64,000 bases of DNA from Salinigranum halophilum (GCF_007004735.1 NZ_SSNL01000003.1:434001-498000), one strand, 5' to 3'. Shown: positions 33,916 through 44,191, numbered from the stretch's first letter. Made by a program: numbers and translations. The notes: a model not told the origin generated them from the letters alone.

Positions 33916-34797
33916 ATGAGACGCTCGTCTCCGACCATCCCCTCGGCGTCGCCAACCCGACGACGGCTCCTGGCAGCACTCGCTGCCGGCGCGGCTGGTG
34001 GACTCGCCGGCTGTTCGACCCGTCCGCCGCGCTCGTCGAACGGGGAGCCGACCCCCACGCTCACCTCGACTCCGTCCCTCGACCCCGACCGTGGCACGTT
34101 CGCCACGGAGGGGACCCCCGTGCCCGTGACCGAGCGCGACCAGCTCGGCGAGTGGGGGCTGCCGACGACCATCTGCGAGGCGGAGGTCGTCGAAGACACC
34201 GGTATCCGGGCGATCGTCGCCCCCGCTCACGCGGCCGACTGGTCCGGGGTCGAGGTCGACCGGAAGTACCGGATGGGGTTCGAGGTCGGCGACGGCCTCA
34301 CCGACGACAGCTACGTCATCGGCGTGACGAGCGCAGACGGGACGCGAGCACGGGCGTACCCCCTCTCGGTCGTCTGGTGGCATGAAATCGTCAACGACAC
34401 CTTCGACGGGCCGCTCTTGGTGACGTTCTGCCCCATCTGTCAGTCGGGGATGGTCGCCGAGCGACGCGTCGACGGGGTGGAGACGACCTTCGGCGTCTCT
34501 GGGCAGCTCTGGCAACCCCCGCAGATTCGTGCCGAGACGGCGAAGGTCGACGGCCGCGTCTTCGGGGCGAGCGCGACCGACGGTGAGGTCGAGGCGCGCA
34601 ACTCGGGGAACCTGGTGCTGTACGACGAACGGACGCGGAGCTACTGGAGCCAGTTCCTCGCCCGCGCCATCTGTGGCGAGCGCGAGGGTGACCGCCTGCG
34701 TGTCGCGGCCTCGACCGTGGCGAGTTGGGGAACGTGGCGCACCGAGCACCCGAGGACGGACGTCCTCCTGCCACCCCCGCATTCGACCGCTCTGTGA
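33916..34797 (+). CDS. DUF3179 family lipoprotein
   Basis: A 293-residue exported lipoprotein with a Tat-type signal (PTRRRLLAALAAGAAGGLAGC). The mature part has the DUF3179 motifs: AYPLSVVWWHEIVND, VTFCPICQSGMVAER with a CxxC pair, FGVSGQLW, NLVLYDERTRSYWSQFLARA and WGTWRTEHPRTDVL. The CxxC may be redox-active or bind metal. Family function is not established. The ATG at 33916 gives the correct signal peptide. Halorhodopsin begins 59 bp downstream. Confidence 0.87.
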   Translation: MRRSSPTIPSASPTRRRLLAALAAGAAGGLAGCSTRPPRSSNGEPTPTLTSTPSLDPDRGTFATEGTPVPVTERDQLGEWGLPTTICEAEVVEDTGIRAIVAPAHAADWSGVEVDRKYRMGFEVGDGLTDDSYVIGVTSADGTRARAYPLSVVWWHEIVNDTFDGPLLVTFCPICQSGMVAERRVDGVETTFGVSGQLWQPPQIRAETAKVDGRVFGASATDGEVEARNSGNLVLYDERTRSYWSQFLARAICGEREGDRLRVAASTVASWGTWRTEHPRTDVLLPPPHSTAL

Positions 34798-34819
34798 ATT
34801 TCCACCCCGTCAGACGGCC

Positions 34820-34856
34820 GGGTAGGTTATTTGCTCGGGGTCCTAAGCGGCCTTTG
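34820..34856 (+). promoter_or_regulatory. Halorhodopsin promoter
   Basis: GGTTATTTG (about 34825-34833) is a TATA candidate 24-31 nt upstream of the hop ATG at 34857. A leaderless transcript is predicted. Confidence 0.4.
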
Positions 34857-35702
34857 ATGACACTTGCCAGTCAACTGATGACAGTACAGACCGCCCCGCT
34901 TCAGGCGACACAGACGGAGGTGCTCCGGATGATACAGGAGAACGTCTCGCTCAGCGCGTCCCTGTGGGTCAACATCGCCCTCGCGGGACTCTCCATCCTC
35001 CTGTTCGTCTGGATGGGCCGCCGGGTCGAGTCGACGCGGGCACGCCTCATCTGGGTGGCGACGCTGCTCGTCCCGCTCGTGTCCATCTCGAGTTACGCCG
35101 GCCTCGCGTCGGGACTGACCGTCGGTCTGCTGACGATGCCCGCGGGGCACGCCCTCGCCGGGCAGGAGGTACTCTCCCCGTGGGGTCGCTATCTCACGTG
35201 GACCTTCTCGACACCGATGATCCTCCTCGCGCTCGGCCTCCTGGCCGGCACCGACCGGTCGAAGCTGTTCACGGCCATCACGATGGACATCGGCATGTGT
35301 GTGACGGGGCTCGCCGCGGCGCTCATCACCTCGTCGTACCTGCTGCGGTGGGTGTTCTACGGCATCAGCTGTGCCTTCTTCCTCGCCGTGCTGTACGTCC
35401 TCCTGGTCGAGTGGGCGCGTGACGCTGCCGCCGCCGGAACGAGCGAGATATTCGGGACGCTGAAGCTGCTGACGGTCGTGTTGTGGCTCGGCTACCCCAT
35501 CCTGTGGGCGCTCGGCAGCGAGGGCTTCGCCCTCCTCGACGTCGCGACCACCTCGTGGGGCTACTCGCTTCTCGACATCGGCGCGAAGTACCTCTTCGCG
35601 TTCCTCCTCCTGCGGTGGGTCGCGGCGAACGAGCGCGTCGTCGACGCTGTCTCGTCCGGCGCTTCGACGGGGGTAGGGTCCGCCACGGCCGCCGACGACT
35701 GA
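34857..35702 (+). CDS. hop: Halorhodopsin, light-driven chloride pump
   Basis: A 281-residue seven-helix retinal protein. Retinal attaches to Lys244 in LLDIGAKYLFAFLLL, with the counter-ion Asp240. On helix C, GRYLTWTFSTPMILLALGLL has Thr114, Ser118 and Ala125 at the positions of bacteriorhodopsin Asp85, Thr89 and Asp96. This TSA triad marks a chloride pump rather than a proton pump. MCVTGLAAALITSSYLLRW and LVEWARDAAAAGTSEIF match halorhodopsins closely. No brp/blh, bat or crtB is adjacent, so retinal supply is encoded elsewhere. Confidence 0.96.
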   Translation: MTLASQLMTVQTAPLQATQTEVLRMIQENVSLSASLWVNIALAGLSILLFVWMGRRVESTRARLIWVATLLVPLVSISSYAGLASGLTVGLLTMPAGHALAGQEVLSPWGRYLTWTFSTPMILLALGLLAGTDRSKLFTAITMDIGMCVTGLAAALITSSYLLRWVFYGISCAFFLAVLYVLLVEWARDAAAAGTSEIFGTLKLLTVVLWLGYPILWALGSEGFALLDVATTSWGYSLLDIGAKYLFAFLLLRWVAANERVVDAVSSGASTGVGSATAADD

Positions 35703-35740
35703 CGCGTCCGAACCCCCACCGACTTGTACGCCGGGCGTGA

Positions 35741-36673
<933 letters not shown>

Positions 36674-36724
36674 CCGCGGCAGCCCGGAACGCTCATCCTG
36701 TCGGCGGTCTCCCCTTCGAGACAT

Positions 36725-36743
36725 TCGAAACCCGGGGTTTCGA
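36725..36743. terminator. Palindrome in hydroxyacid dehydrogenase / engB convergent spacer
   Basis: TCGAAACCC-G-GGGTTTCGA has perfect nine-base arms between two converging genes. As RNA it forms a 7-bp stem with a small loop in both directions, so a bidirectional terminator is plausible. No T-tract follows. Confidence 0.35.
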
Positions 36744-36772
36744 GACCCCTCAGCGACCGACAGCCGGCCGTC

Positions 36773-37393
36773 TCAGGAGGTGACGAACTTCAGGAGGTCG
36801 TCGCGCTTCTGGTCGTGAAAGTGGGTGCGGAGCGCCTCGAGGAACGGCTCGACGCTGCCGCGCTTTGCGCTGATCGGCGTGACGGTCTCGCGCCACTGCT
36901 GCCACGGCGGGTAGAGGCCGAGGCGGTCACAGAGCTCGTTCAACCGTTCGTCGCGGTCGTCGACCTTGTCCATCTTGTTGACGGCCACCACGGTCGGAAT
37001 CCCGAGCTCTTCGAGGAAGTGGAACATCTCGACGTCGTGCGGAATCTCTCCGGCCTCGGTGTGGCGGTCGATGATGTCGATGACCGCCTTGCCGTCGACG
37101 ACGACGACCCCGACGAGGATGCGGTCGGCGTTCGCCTCGAGATACTGGACGACGTCCGTCTTGATCTGCTCTCTCCGCGCTTCACTCACGCCGGACATGA
37201 AGCCGAAGCCGGGCAAGTCGGTGAACATGAACTTCTCGGCGGCCCAGTCGAAGTGGTTGGGCTTGCGGGTGACGCCGGGTTTCTTGCCCGTCTTCACCTT
37301 GTGCCCCGTGAGTTCTCGCATCAGCGTCGACTTCCCCACGTTCGACCGTCCCACGAGGACGACCTCGTCGCGGTCGGGTCGGTTCTCGAACAT
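36773..37393 (-). CDS. engB: EngB/YihA-type GTP-binding protein
   Basis: A 206-residue Ras-like GTPase of the EngB family, associated with ribosome assembly or cell division. G1 is [12 protein letters not shown]2/G3 GVTRKPNHF and DLPGFGFM, G4 NKMDKVDD and G5 ISAKRG. The ATG at 37393 gives the normal compact family size. Confidence 0.92.
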   Translation of the reverse strand: MFENRPDRDEVVLVGRSNVGKSTLMRELTGHKVKTGKKPGVTRKPNHFDWAAEKFMFTDLPGFGFMSGVSEARREQIKTDVVQYLEANADRILVGVVVVDGKAVIDIIDRHTEAGEIPHDVEMFHFLEELGIPTVVAVNKMDKVDDRDERLNELCDRLGLYPPWQQWRETVTPISAKRGSVEPFLEALRTHFHDQKRDDLLKFVTS

Positions 37394-37517
37394 ACCTACG
37401 ATAGACGGGAGAGCGGGATAACCCCCACGAGTCCGCCGGCTCGCCACCGCGACGGCGTCTCGCCCGTCCGTGAGACGGGAGGCGTGGGCTTTTCAGGCCC
37501 CCCGGTGAACGTCGGGT

Positions 37518-38297
37518 ATGGAGTGCCCCGACGGTGGCTCACTCGCCGACGCCGCGGAGGGGGTCGGCGAACTCGAGGCACCCGCCCCGGCCGACGCCGA
37601 CGCGGTCGGCCCGACAGTCGTCTGTCGGCTGAGTACCAAAGAGTGCGACCACCGGCGGGCCGGCGACACGCCGCCGACGCTCGCCCTCCAGCCGTGGACC
37701 CCTCGGGGTGCGGCGGCGACCTACGTCGCCTGGGAACTGTCGGGGTGCAGCGGCCACTTCGGCGTCTTCGATTCGGGCCGACAACGACTGCTCCTCGGCG
37801 AGGGAACGCCCGCCGGCCGGCGGTGGCGACCCGTCGTGGAGACCGGCCCGGCGACCGAGTACCTCGTCGACGCCACGCCCGACCTCCGACCGTCGGTGCC
37901 GCGAGCAGCGGCGACGCCGCTCGACACCCCGACGCTCCACCCGAAGCCGGGCGACGCGACCGAGTGGGGCGAGACGCGTGCGTTCTCCCTGACGTCGTGG
38001 ACTCGTCCCGTGACGGCGTACCTCCAGCCGTGGCGCCCACTGAACGGCGGGGCCGTCTACGTGGCCTGTCGGATCGACGACCCCGGCGAGCGCTTCTCGT
38101 ACCACGGCTGGTTCGGGACGCTCGAGTCGGGAGTCGTTCGGCTGGGCCGGCGGCCCGCGCCGGCGTTCGTCGCCGTCGAGCTACGTGAGGGTGCCGACGC
38201 GCTGGCCGCCGACGTCGAGCGCCTCGCCCCGGGCCGCTGTTCCCCTCGCGTCGTGCGCGAGGTCACGACCGTCGACGACTCAAAAGGACAGGTGTGA
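37518..38297 (+). CDS. Uncharacterised protein with an internal duplication
   Basis: A 259-residue soluble protein not assigned to a family. It contains two related halves. LALQPWTPRGAAATYVAWEL (about 55-74) matches AYLQPWRPLNGGAVYVACRI (about 167-186), and each is followed by a GHFG/GWFG and RLLLG/VRLG stretch. Four cysteines are present: two in CRLSTKEC near the N-terminus, one in SGCSG and one in VACRI. There is no signal peptide or membrane span. Its end overlaps the convergent Rieske gene by 18 bp. Confidence 0.7.
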   Translation: MECPDGGSLADAAEGVGELEAPAPADADAVGPTVVCRLSTKECDHRRAGDTPPTLALQPWTPRGAAATYVAWELSGCSGHFGVFDSGRQRLLLGEGTPAGRRWRPVVETGPATEYLVDATPDLRPSVPRAAATPLDTPTLHPKPGDATEWGETRAFSLTSWTRPVTAYLQPWRPLNGGAVYVACRIDDPGERFSYHGWFGTLESGVVRLGRRPAPAFVAVELREGADALAADVERLAPGRCSPRVVREVTTVDDSKGQV

Positions 38298-38726
38298 GGT
38301 CGAACTCGGCCCGTCGTCACCGTCATCGTCGAGACCGCCGTCGTGGCTGTACTCGACTTCCGGGTTCGTGAGGTAGACCGCACCGTCGTCCACCTCGACC
38401 TCGACCGCTGAGAGGTACGACTCCGCCGCTTTGCCGTTGTCACAGTAGCCCGTGCAGCTGTCGAACATCGACCCGTGTTTCGGACAGACGACCTCTCCGT
38501 CCCTGACCGCGGCACCGAACCCCCGGTCGAGGCGCTGGTCGGTCTCGTGCTGGCAGGCGTTGCGCCACGCGCGGACCGTGGGCTCCTCGACGCCGCCAGG
38601 GGGTGTGTCGGGCGTACACCGGACCAGGATGACCTCCTCTTCGGTACCGTCGCGCTCGCTGACGGTGAACAGGAACGACCCGTTCTCGGGGACCGCCTCG
38701 ACAGGTGTGAGGCGCGTTCGTGTCAT
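38280..38726 (-). CDS. Rieske [2Fe-2S] domain protein
   Basis: A 148-residue small Rieske protein. Cluster ligands are CQH (ACQHETDQR) and CPKH (VVCPKHGSMFDSCTG). The extra Cys in the second motif is typical of Rieske-type ferredoxins. The C-terminus has a halophilic acidic tail (GLDDDGDDGPSS). It lacks a signal or membrane anchor, so it is a soluble electron-transfer protein rather than a cytochrome bc subunit. Redox partner is unknown. Confidence 0.87.
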   Translation of the reverse strand: MTRTRLTPVEAVPENGSFLFTVSERDGTEEEVILVRCTPDTPPGGVEEPTVRAWRNACQHETDQRLDRGFGAAVRDGEVVCPKHGSMFDSCTGYCDNGKAAESYLSAVEVEVDDGAVYLTNPEVEYSHDGGLDDDGDDGPSSTSHLSF

Positions 38727-38823
38727 GGCATAGCGTCGTATCGAACGCCGACGTCGTAACGCTGGCGTGTGGACCCGACCCAACGGTTATCTCACGGACC
38801 GACGTACTGTCATCCAGATAACA

Positions 38824-39726
38824 ATGTACGACGAGGTCCTGATTCCGACGGACGGGAGCGAGTCGGCCGAACGGGCGGCCCAGTACGCGACCGTGCTGGC
38901 GGCGGCGTACGACTCCACGGTACACGTCCTGAGTGTCGTCGACGAGCGTGACTACGACGGCGTCGAGCGCGAGGGGGCCGACGCCGGCAAGACGGCCGCC
39001 GAACAGCAGGCGAACGAGGCGGTCGACGCCGTCGCGGCGCTCGTCTCGCGCGAGCGAGCGGGGGGCGACCGCGTCACGACGCGAGTGACTGTCGGCGTCC
39101 CCTCCGAGGCCATCCTCGCGTACGTCGACGAAGCGGCCATCGACCTCGTCGTCATGGGGACGCACGGGCGGACTGGCGTCGAGCGGTTTCTCATCGGCAG
39201 CGTCGCGGAACGGGTGGTCAGACACGCCGACGTGCCGGTCCTGACGGTCCGCGCCGCGGACCGGCTCCCCTCGTGGGAACCTATCGAACGCCTGCTGGTA
39301 CCGACGGACGGGAGCGAAGCGTCGTTCGCCGCCCTGTCGCACGCGTTCGACATCGCAGCGCGGTTCGACGCGCTCGTGGAGGGGCTCGCCGTCGTGGACG
39401 AGCGGTCGAAGACGAGCGTCTACACCGTCGAGACGGCGCTCGAGGAGGTGGTCGGCGGACTGGAGGCGACCGCCCAGAACGCGACGGAACACCTGGCCGG
39501 ACGGGCGCGGGAGCACGGCGTCGACGTGGAGACGAGCGTCGTCGACGGAATCCCGTCGCGCACCATCTGCGCGCACGCCGAGACGTCGGGTGCGGACCTC
39601 GTCGTCCTCGCGAGCCACGGGCGAACCGGCCTCGCGCACTACCTCCTCGGGAGCGTCGCCGAGCGGGTGGTGCGGAACGCGACGGTCCCGGTGTTGACCG
39701 TCCCGGCTCCCGTCCGGGACGAGTGA
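38824..39726 (+). CDS. Tandem universal stress protein (two UspA domains)
   Basis: A 300-residue protein of two UspA domains. The first begins VLIPTDGSESAERAA and ends MGTHGRTGVERFLIGSVAER. The second begins LLVPTDGSEASFAAL and ends ASHGRTGLAHYLLGSVAER. Both keep the G-2x-G-9x-G(S) ATP-binding motif, so both should bind ATP. The fused form acts as an intramolecular dimer. Stress role is inferred from the family. It is divergent from the Rieske gene. Confidence 0.92.
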   Translation: MYDEVLIPTDGSESAERAAQYATVLAAAYDSTVHVLSVVDERDYDGVEREGADAGKTAAEQQANEAVDAVAALVSRERAGGDRVTTRVTVGVPSEAILAYVDEAAIDLVVMGTHGRTGVERFLIGSVAERVVRHADVPVLTVRAADRLPSWEPIERLLVPTDGSEASFAALSHAFDIAARFDALVEGLAVVDERSKTSVYTVETALEEVVGGLEATAQNATEHLAGRAREHGVDVETSVVDGIPSRTICAHAETSGADLVVLASHGRTGLAHYLLGSVAERVVRNATVPVLTVPAPVRDE

Positions 39727-39762
39727 CGGAGGGCACTAGTACCGCACCGCCGTACGGTACGT

Positions 39763-40479
39763 ATGGACAAACAGGAGCTCCGCGAACGCGTCTGGGACGA
39801 GCTAGACGCGAGCGGAACGGCCCGTTTCCCCTTCCCACCGCACGGCCGAATCCCCAACTTCGCGGGCGCCCCCGAGGCGGCCGAGCGCCTGACCGAGACC
39901 GACGCGTGGCAGGCGGCCGAGGTACTCAAGGCGAACCCGGACGCGCCACAGCTCCCGGTCCGGCGGGCGGCTCTCCACGCGGGCAAGCGGGTGTACATGG
40001 CCGTTCCGCGATTGAAAGACGAACGGCCCTTTCTCGAACTCGACCCCGACGAAATCGCCCCCGAAGACCGCGACGCCGCGGCGACACTCTCGCACGTCGA
40101 CGACTACGCGACGCGAGTCGGCCCCGACGCGCTCCCCGACGTGGACCTCGTGGTGAGCGGGAGCGTCGCCGTCACCGAATCCGGTGTCCGAATCGGGAAG
40201 GGCGAGGGGTACTCCGACCTCGAGTGGGCGGTCCTCTTCGAACTCGGACGTGTCGACGCGTCGACGCCGGTGGTCACGACGGTCCACGGGCGGCAGGTGG
40301 TCGACGAGGCGGACACCCCCACCCCCGAGGCACACGACGTGACGATGGACCTCGTCGTCACCCCCGAACGGGTGGTCGAAACGGGCGCGAGTGGAAAACC
40401 GACCGGTATCGACTGGGACCTCGCGGCCGAGCGGCTCGAGGAGATTCCGCTGTTGGCGCGGCTGGCAGCTGACGATTGA
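39763..40479 (+). CDS. 5-formyltetrahydrofolate cyclo-ligase family protein
   Basis: A 238-residue protein of the 5-FTHF cyclo-ligase fold, which converts 5-formyl-THF to methenyl-THF with ATP. MDKQELRERVWDELDASG is the N-terminal helix, and VSGSVAVTESGVRIGKGEGYSDLEW is the family's glycine-rich loop with the following acidic motif. The haloarchaeal form differs from bacterial enzymes in the N-terminal basic motif, so activity is inferred. It shares one-carbon metabolism with the Mer-like enzyme elsewhere in the window. Confidence 0.82.
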   Translation: MDKQELRERVWDELDASGTARFPFPPHGRIPNFAGAPEAAERLTETDAWQAAEVLKANPDAPQLPVRRAALHAGKRVYMAVPRLKDERPFLELDPDEIAPEDRDAAATLSHVDDYATRVGPDALPDVDLVVSGSVAVTESGVRIGKGEGYSDLEWAVLFELGRVDASTPVVTTVHGRQVVDEADTPTPEAHDVTMDLVVTPERVVETGASGKPTGIDWDLAAERLEEIPLLARLAADD

Positions 40480-40833
40480 GTCTGCCGGATTCGGGACCCC
40501 GATTCTGTCCGTTCCTGCTCGGCATCGTCACACTCTGGGGTGCACGGACGATGACAAACGCCGACGCGGCGGCTCACCGTTCCCTGCCGCCCGACCAGCG
40601 TGTCTTCTCGGACTCCGGGTGGCCTGTTCGGTCGAGCGGTGAGAGCCCCCGTTCGAGCGGCGCGCGCGGTACTCGACACGACACGGCGTGAACAAGGTGA
40701 CAACACACGTCCGTCCCCTCCGCGGACGACCCTCGGGGGCGACAGGCTGTCGTCGTGCACGACCGACTGGCGTCCTGCCACGCCCCCCCGATGCGGGTGA
40801 GGATATAAGCCTCGGACGCGCGAGAGGGCAAGC
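40480..40833. other. Intergenic region, promoter of DUF389 gene
   Basis: A 354-bp spacer without a convincing gene. A 46-codon frame at 40551 lacks recognisable features. The only clear signal is GATATAAGCC at about 40802-40811, a TATA box roughly 25-30 nt before the GTG start at 40834, which predicts a leaderless mRNA. Confidence 0.5.
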
Positions 40834-42168
40834 GTGCGACTCGTTCAGGTCACGGTCCCCGCCGGCAAGCGCGACACGGTGCTCTCGACGCTCGACGACG
40901 ACGGCGTCGACTACGTCGTCACCGACGAGACCAGCGGGCGAGAGTACACTGCTATCGTCTCGTTCCCCCTCCCGACGGCGGCCGTCGAACCCGTCCTCGA
41001 CGACTTGCGGGAGGCAGGGCTCGAACGGGACTCGTTCACCGTCGTGGTCGACGCCGAGACGGTCATCTCACAGCGGTTCGAGAAGCTCCAGGCCGAGTAC
41101 GCGGAGACCCAGGAGAACGGCGACCGCATCTCGCGGGACGAACTCACCGCCCGGGCGCGGGACATGGCCCCCTCGCTCGTGACGTTCGTCGTCATGACCG
41201 TCATCAGCACCGTCGTCGCCACCGCGGGGTTGCTCGTCGACTCCCCCGCCGTCGTGGTCGGGTCGATGGTCATCGCCCCGCTCATCGGCCCCGCGATGGC
41301 GACGAGCGTCGGGACCGTCGTCGACGACGAGGACTTGTTCGACCGCGGCCTCCGGCTTCAGGTGCTCGGCGGCGTCCTCGCCGTCGCCGGGGCGGCGCTG
41401 TTCGCCTTCGCGTTGCGGTGGACCGGCATCGTCCCGTTGAACGCGAGCGAGGTGTTCGCCATCGGCGAGGTGCGCGAGCGGCTCTCGCCGGACGTGCTCT
41501 CGCTCGCCGTCGCGCTCGGAGCCGGCGTGGCCGGGGCACTGTCGCTCTCGACCGGCGTCTCGTCGGCGCTCGTCGGCGTCATGATCGCCGCCGCCCTCGT
41601 CCCGCCCACTGCCGTCGTCGGCATCGGTCTCGCCTGGGGGCGACCGGCGGCCGTCGTCGGCTCTGCCGTCCTCGTCCTGGTGAACTTCGTCGCCATCAAC
41701 CTCGTCGCGCTCGCGGTGCTCTGGAAGCAGGGATACCGCCCCGACCGGTGGTTCAAACTGGACGAGGCGCGGTCGGCGACCGTCAAACGCATCGCCGTCC
41801 TCGCCGTGGGACTGCTCGTACTCTCGTCGTTCCTCGTCGGCGTCACCTACTCGACGTACCGGACGGCGACGTTCGAGGAGGACGCCCGTGCGGCGGTGGC
41901 GGCCGAACTGGCCGAGAGTGACACGACACTCGAACTGCTCTCGATGGACGTCGAGTACGAGGACTTCCCCATCCGGCGGCCGACGCGGGTGGTCGTCACG
42001 GTCGGACACCCACTCGACGCGACGCCGCCGCCGCTGGCCGACAGCCTCCAGCGACGGGTCCGTGACACGGCACGCCCGCCACCGCTTCCCGCGCTCCCCG
42101 TCGAAACGAACGGGAACGTCAGAGTCGACGTCCGGTACGTCCCGCTCGACGAGTCACGGGGTAGCTGA
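40834..42168 (+). CDS. DUF389 / TIGR00341 family membrane protein
   Basis: A 444-residue protein. Residues 1-80 form a ferredoxin-like domain (MRLVQVTVPAGKRDTVLSTL). A hydrophobic core from about 112 to 345 holds about six to eight spans with the DUF389 signatures SPAVVVGSMVIAPLIGPAMA and GVSSALVGVMIAAALVPPTA. A soluble C-terminal domain follows. Family function is unknown. GTG start; the upstream TATA box at about 28 nt supports it. Confidence 0.87.
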   Translation: MRLVQVTVPAGKRDTVLSTLDDDGVDYVVTDETSGREYTAIVSFPLPTAAVEPVLDDLREAGLERDSFTVVVDAETVISQRFEKLQAEYAETQENGDRISRDELTARARDMAPSLVTFVVMTVISTVVATAGLLVDSPAVVVGSMVIAPLIGPAMATSVGTVVDDEDLFDRGLRLQVLGGVLAVAGAALFAFALRWTGIVPLNASEVFAIGEVRERLSPDVLSLAVALGAGVAGALSLSTGVSSALVGVMIAAALVPPTAVVGIGLAWGRPAAVVGSAVLVLVNFVAINLVALAVLWKQGYRPDRWFKLDEARSATVKRIAVLAVGLLVLSSFLVGVTYSTYRTATFEEDARAAVAAELAESDTTLELLSMDVEYEDFPIRRPTRVVVTVGHPLDATPPPLADSLQRRVRDTARPPPLPALPVETNGNVRVDVRYVPLDESRGS

Positions 42169-42304
42169 GCTCACAGGACCACGCCACGGCGGTCGGTGGT
42201 CGGCAGGCAGTGGGCGATACACGCCGAGTGCGGGCGGCTCGATAGGTGAAAGGTGCACTTATGTCAAAGTCGTATTCAATAGCTGAGCGCGCGTCTGTCT
42301 CGGT

Positions 42305-43030
42305 ATGCGAAGACAGGCACTCCTCGCCAGTATCGCCCTCCTCGTCCTGCTCGCGGGCTGTCTGGGCCCGCTCCAGACCACGTCGAGTCCCGCAGCGGCG
42401 ACGGACGCGGAGGGGACGACCCTCTCCACGACCGGCACCGGCTCCGTCGACGCCGAGGCCGACCTCGCCGTCGTCTCCGTCGCCGTCGTCGCGACGGCCG
42501 ACTCGGCCGATGCGGCCCGCGGTCAGGTCGCGACCGACGTCGAGCGGATGCGGACCGCTCTCCGCGAGGCCGGGGTCCCCGACGACGCGGTCACGACGGC
42601 GTCGTTCGCGGTGTTCCCCGAGTACGACTACACCGACGGCGAGCGCACCGAGCGCGGCTTCCGCGCCGTCCACGCGTTCCGTATCGAGACCGAACCCGCC
42701 CGCGCCGGTGAGGTCGTCGACGTCGCCGTCGGCAACGGAGCGAGTGAGGTCCAGGGCGTGAGCTTCACCCTGACCGACGAGACTCGAGCCGCGCTCCGCG
42801 CGCAGGCCATCGAGCGCGCCGTGGCCGCCGCGCGGACCGACGCCGACGCGATGGCTGAGACGGTCGGCCTCTCCGTCACGGGTGTCGAGACGATGTCGAC
42901 TGCGGGCGGGTTCACTCCCGTCGAACGGTTCGACGTCGCCGAGTCCGCGGCTGACGGTGCCCGGACGAGCTTCGAGCCCGGCCCGGTCCGTGTCTCGGTG
43001 ACCGTGCAGGTGACCTACCGCGCGGCCTGA
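42305..43030 (+). CDS. SIMPL domain lipoprotein (DUF541)
   Basis: A 241-residue exported lipoprotein (lipobox LLAGC at about 15-19). The mature part begins TTLSTTGTGSVDAEADLAVV, and the family's hallmark order of a beta-strand, EAGVPDDAVTTASFAVFPEY and a helical RAQAIERAVAAARTDADAMA segment follows. SIMPL proteins are poorly understood cell-surface proteins. It has a signal peptide but no Tat twin-Arg motif, so it is probably Sec-exported. Confidence 0.87.
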   Translation: MRRQALLASIALLVLLAGCLGPLQTTSSPAAATDAEGTTLSTTGTGSVDAEADLAVVSVAVVATADSADAARGQVATDVERMRTALREAGVPDDAVTTASFAVFPEYDYTDGERTERGFRAVHAFRIETEPARAGEVVDVAVGNGASEVQGVSFTLTDETRAALRAQAIERAVAAARTDADAMAETVGLSVTGVETMSTAGGFTPVERFDVAESAADGARTSFEPGPVRVSVTVQVTYRAA

Positions 43031-43102
43031 CCGGGGCCTCTCCTCTCTCGCCGTCTCGGTGTTCCTTCCCTCGTCCCCTCGCCGTTCGCTGTTCGATTCG
43101 AC

Positions 43103-44125
43103 TCAGCCGTCGAGTCGAGACGGGGGGATGTCGGGGTCGTAGTCGACGGCACCGACCGCGAGGTCGAGCACTTCCTCGACACCGTCGTCCTCGGTGACGC
43201 TCATGTACGCGTCGGCGTCGACGTCGCGGGAGCGGTCGGTCTTGTTACAGATAGTCAACACGGGGACGCCGCGCGTGGCGAAGCGGTCCCGGACCGCGTC
43301 GCGGAGTTCGAGCTGTGAGTCGAGCGGGTAGCCGCAGTCACCGCTGGGGTCGACCACGAAGAGGACGGCGTCGGCGAGGTACTCGAGCGCGGAGATGGCC
43401 TGCTGTTCGATGTCGTTTCGCTCGTCCTCGGGACGGTCCAGGAGGCCGGGCGTATCGATTATCTGATAGCGGATGCGGTCGCGCTCGAAGTGGCCCAACT
43501 GGACTCCTTTGGTCGTGAACGGGTAGGAGGCGATCTCGTTCGACGCCCGGGTGACGCGGTTGACGAACGACGACTTGCCGACGTTGGGGTAGCCGGCGAC
43601 CACGATGGCCGGTTCGTCGGGCCGGACGTCGGGGAGGTCCCTCAGCGCGTCACGGGCCGCGCCGACCCGCAGGAGGTCGTCTTCGATCTCGTCGAGGATG
43701 TCCGCGATGCGGGCGAACGCCTGTTTTCGGTGCTTTCGACCCGTCTCGAGGTCCGCGTTTCTGAGCTTGGTCTGGTACTCCGAGCGGATTTCGCGAATCT
43801 GTCGGGAGGCCCACGTCACCTCGGAGAGGCTGCCGCGGAGCGCGTCGATACCTGCGGTGTCGCCGTCTGGCGTCTCTCGGGAGAAGGTCGACTGCCGGAG
43901 GACGGCGTCGGCGAGTTCCCGGTAGAACGGGTCGACGGTGTCGAAGTCGGGCCAGGCCGTCACCACGTTCTCGAGGTTGTCGGAGACGATGTTCGACGCC
44001 GTGACGAGCATCGACTCCTGGGCCTCGAGCCCGGATTTCGACCGCCCGGAACGGGCCGCGCGCGAGAACGCCTTGTCGAGGAGTTCCTCCGCGCGCGGGG
44101 TCGTCGGGAGGCTCTCGAATATCAT
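43103..44125 (-). CDS. NOG1 family GTP-binding protein
   Basis: A 340-residue GTPase related to eukaryotic nucleolar NOG1, involved in large-subunit ribosome assembly. A helical N-domain (about 1-155) precedes the G domain: VVAGYPNVGKSSFVNRV, DTPGLLDRPED and TICNKTDRSRD. Archaeal forms end soon after the G domain, as here. Confidence 0.9.
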   Translation of the reverse strand: MIFESLPTTPRAEELLDKAFSRAARSGRSKSGLEAQESMLVTASNIVSDNLENVVTAWPDFDTVDPFYRELADAVLRQSTFSRETPDGDTAGIDALRGSLSEVTWASRQIREIRSEYQTKLRNADLETGRKHRKQAFARIADILDEIEDDLLRVGAARDALRDLPDVRPDEPAIVVAGYPNVGKSSFVNRVTRASNEIASYPFTTKGVQLGHFERDRIRYQIIDTPGLLDRPEDERNDIEQQAISALEYLADAVLFVVDPSGDCGYPLDSQLELRDAVRDRFATRGVPVLTICNKTDRSRDVDADAYMSVTEDDGVEEVLDLAVGAVDYDPDIPPSRLDG

Positions 44126-44191
44126 TTCACGACTCTTGACCGCGCGCGCTGAAAAGCCCGTCCGTTCGCGCCTGCCGGGACGAGGCCACGC

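Noticed and set aside
31331-33979. Very long minus-strand frame of about 880 codons over the acyl-CoA synthetase
   Set aside because: The translation is Arg-rich without domains; the synthetase frame shows all family motifs.
36700-36750. Insertion-sequence inverted repeats around the palindrome
   Set aside because: There is no transposase or target duplication; a terminator or cruciform is simpler.
40480-40833. Possible structural RNA gene (RNase P or SRP type) in the spacer
   Set aside because: No conserved core sequence of either RNA could be found by eye.
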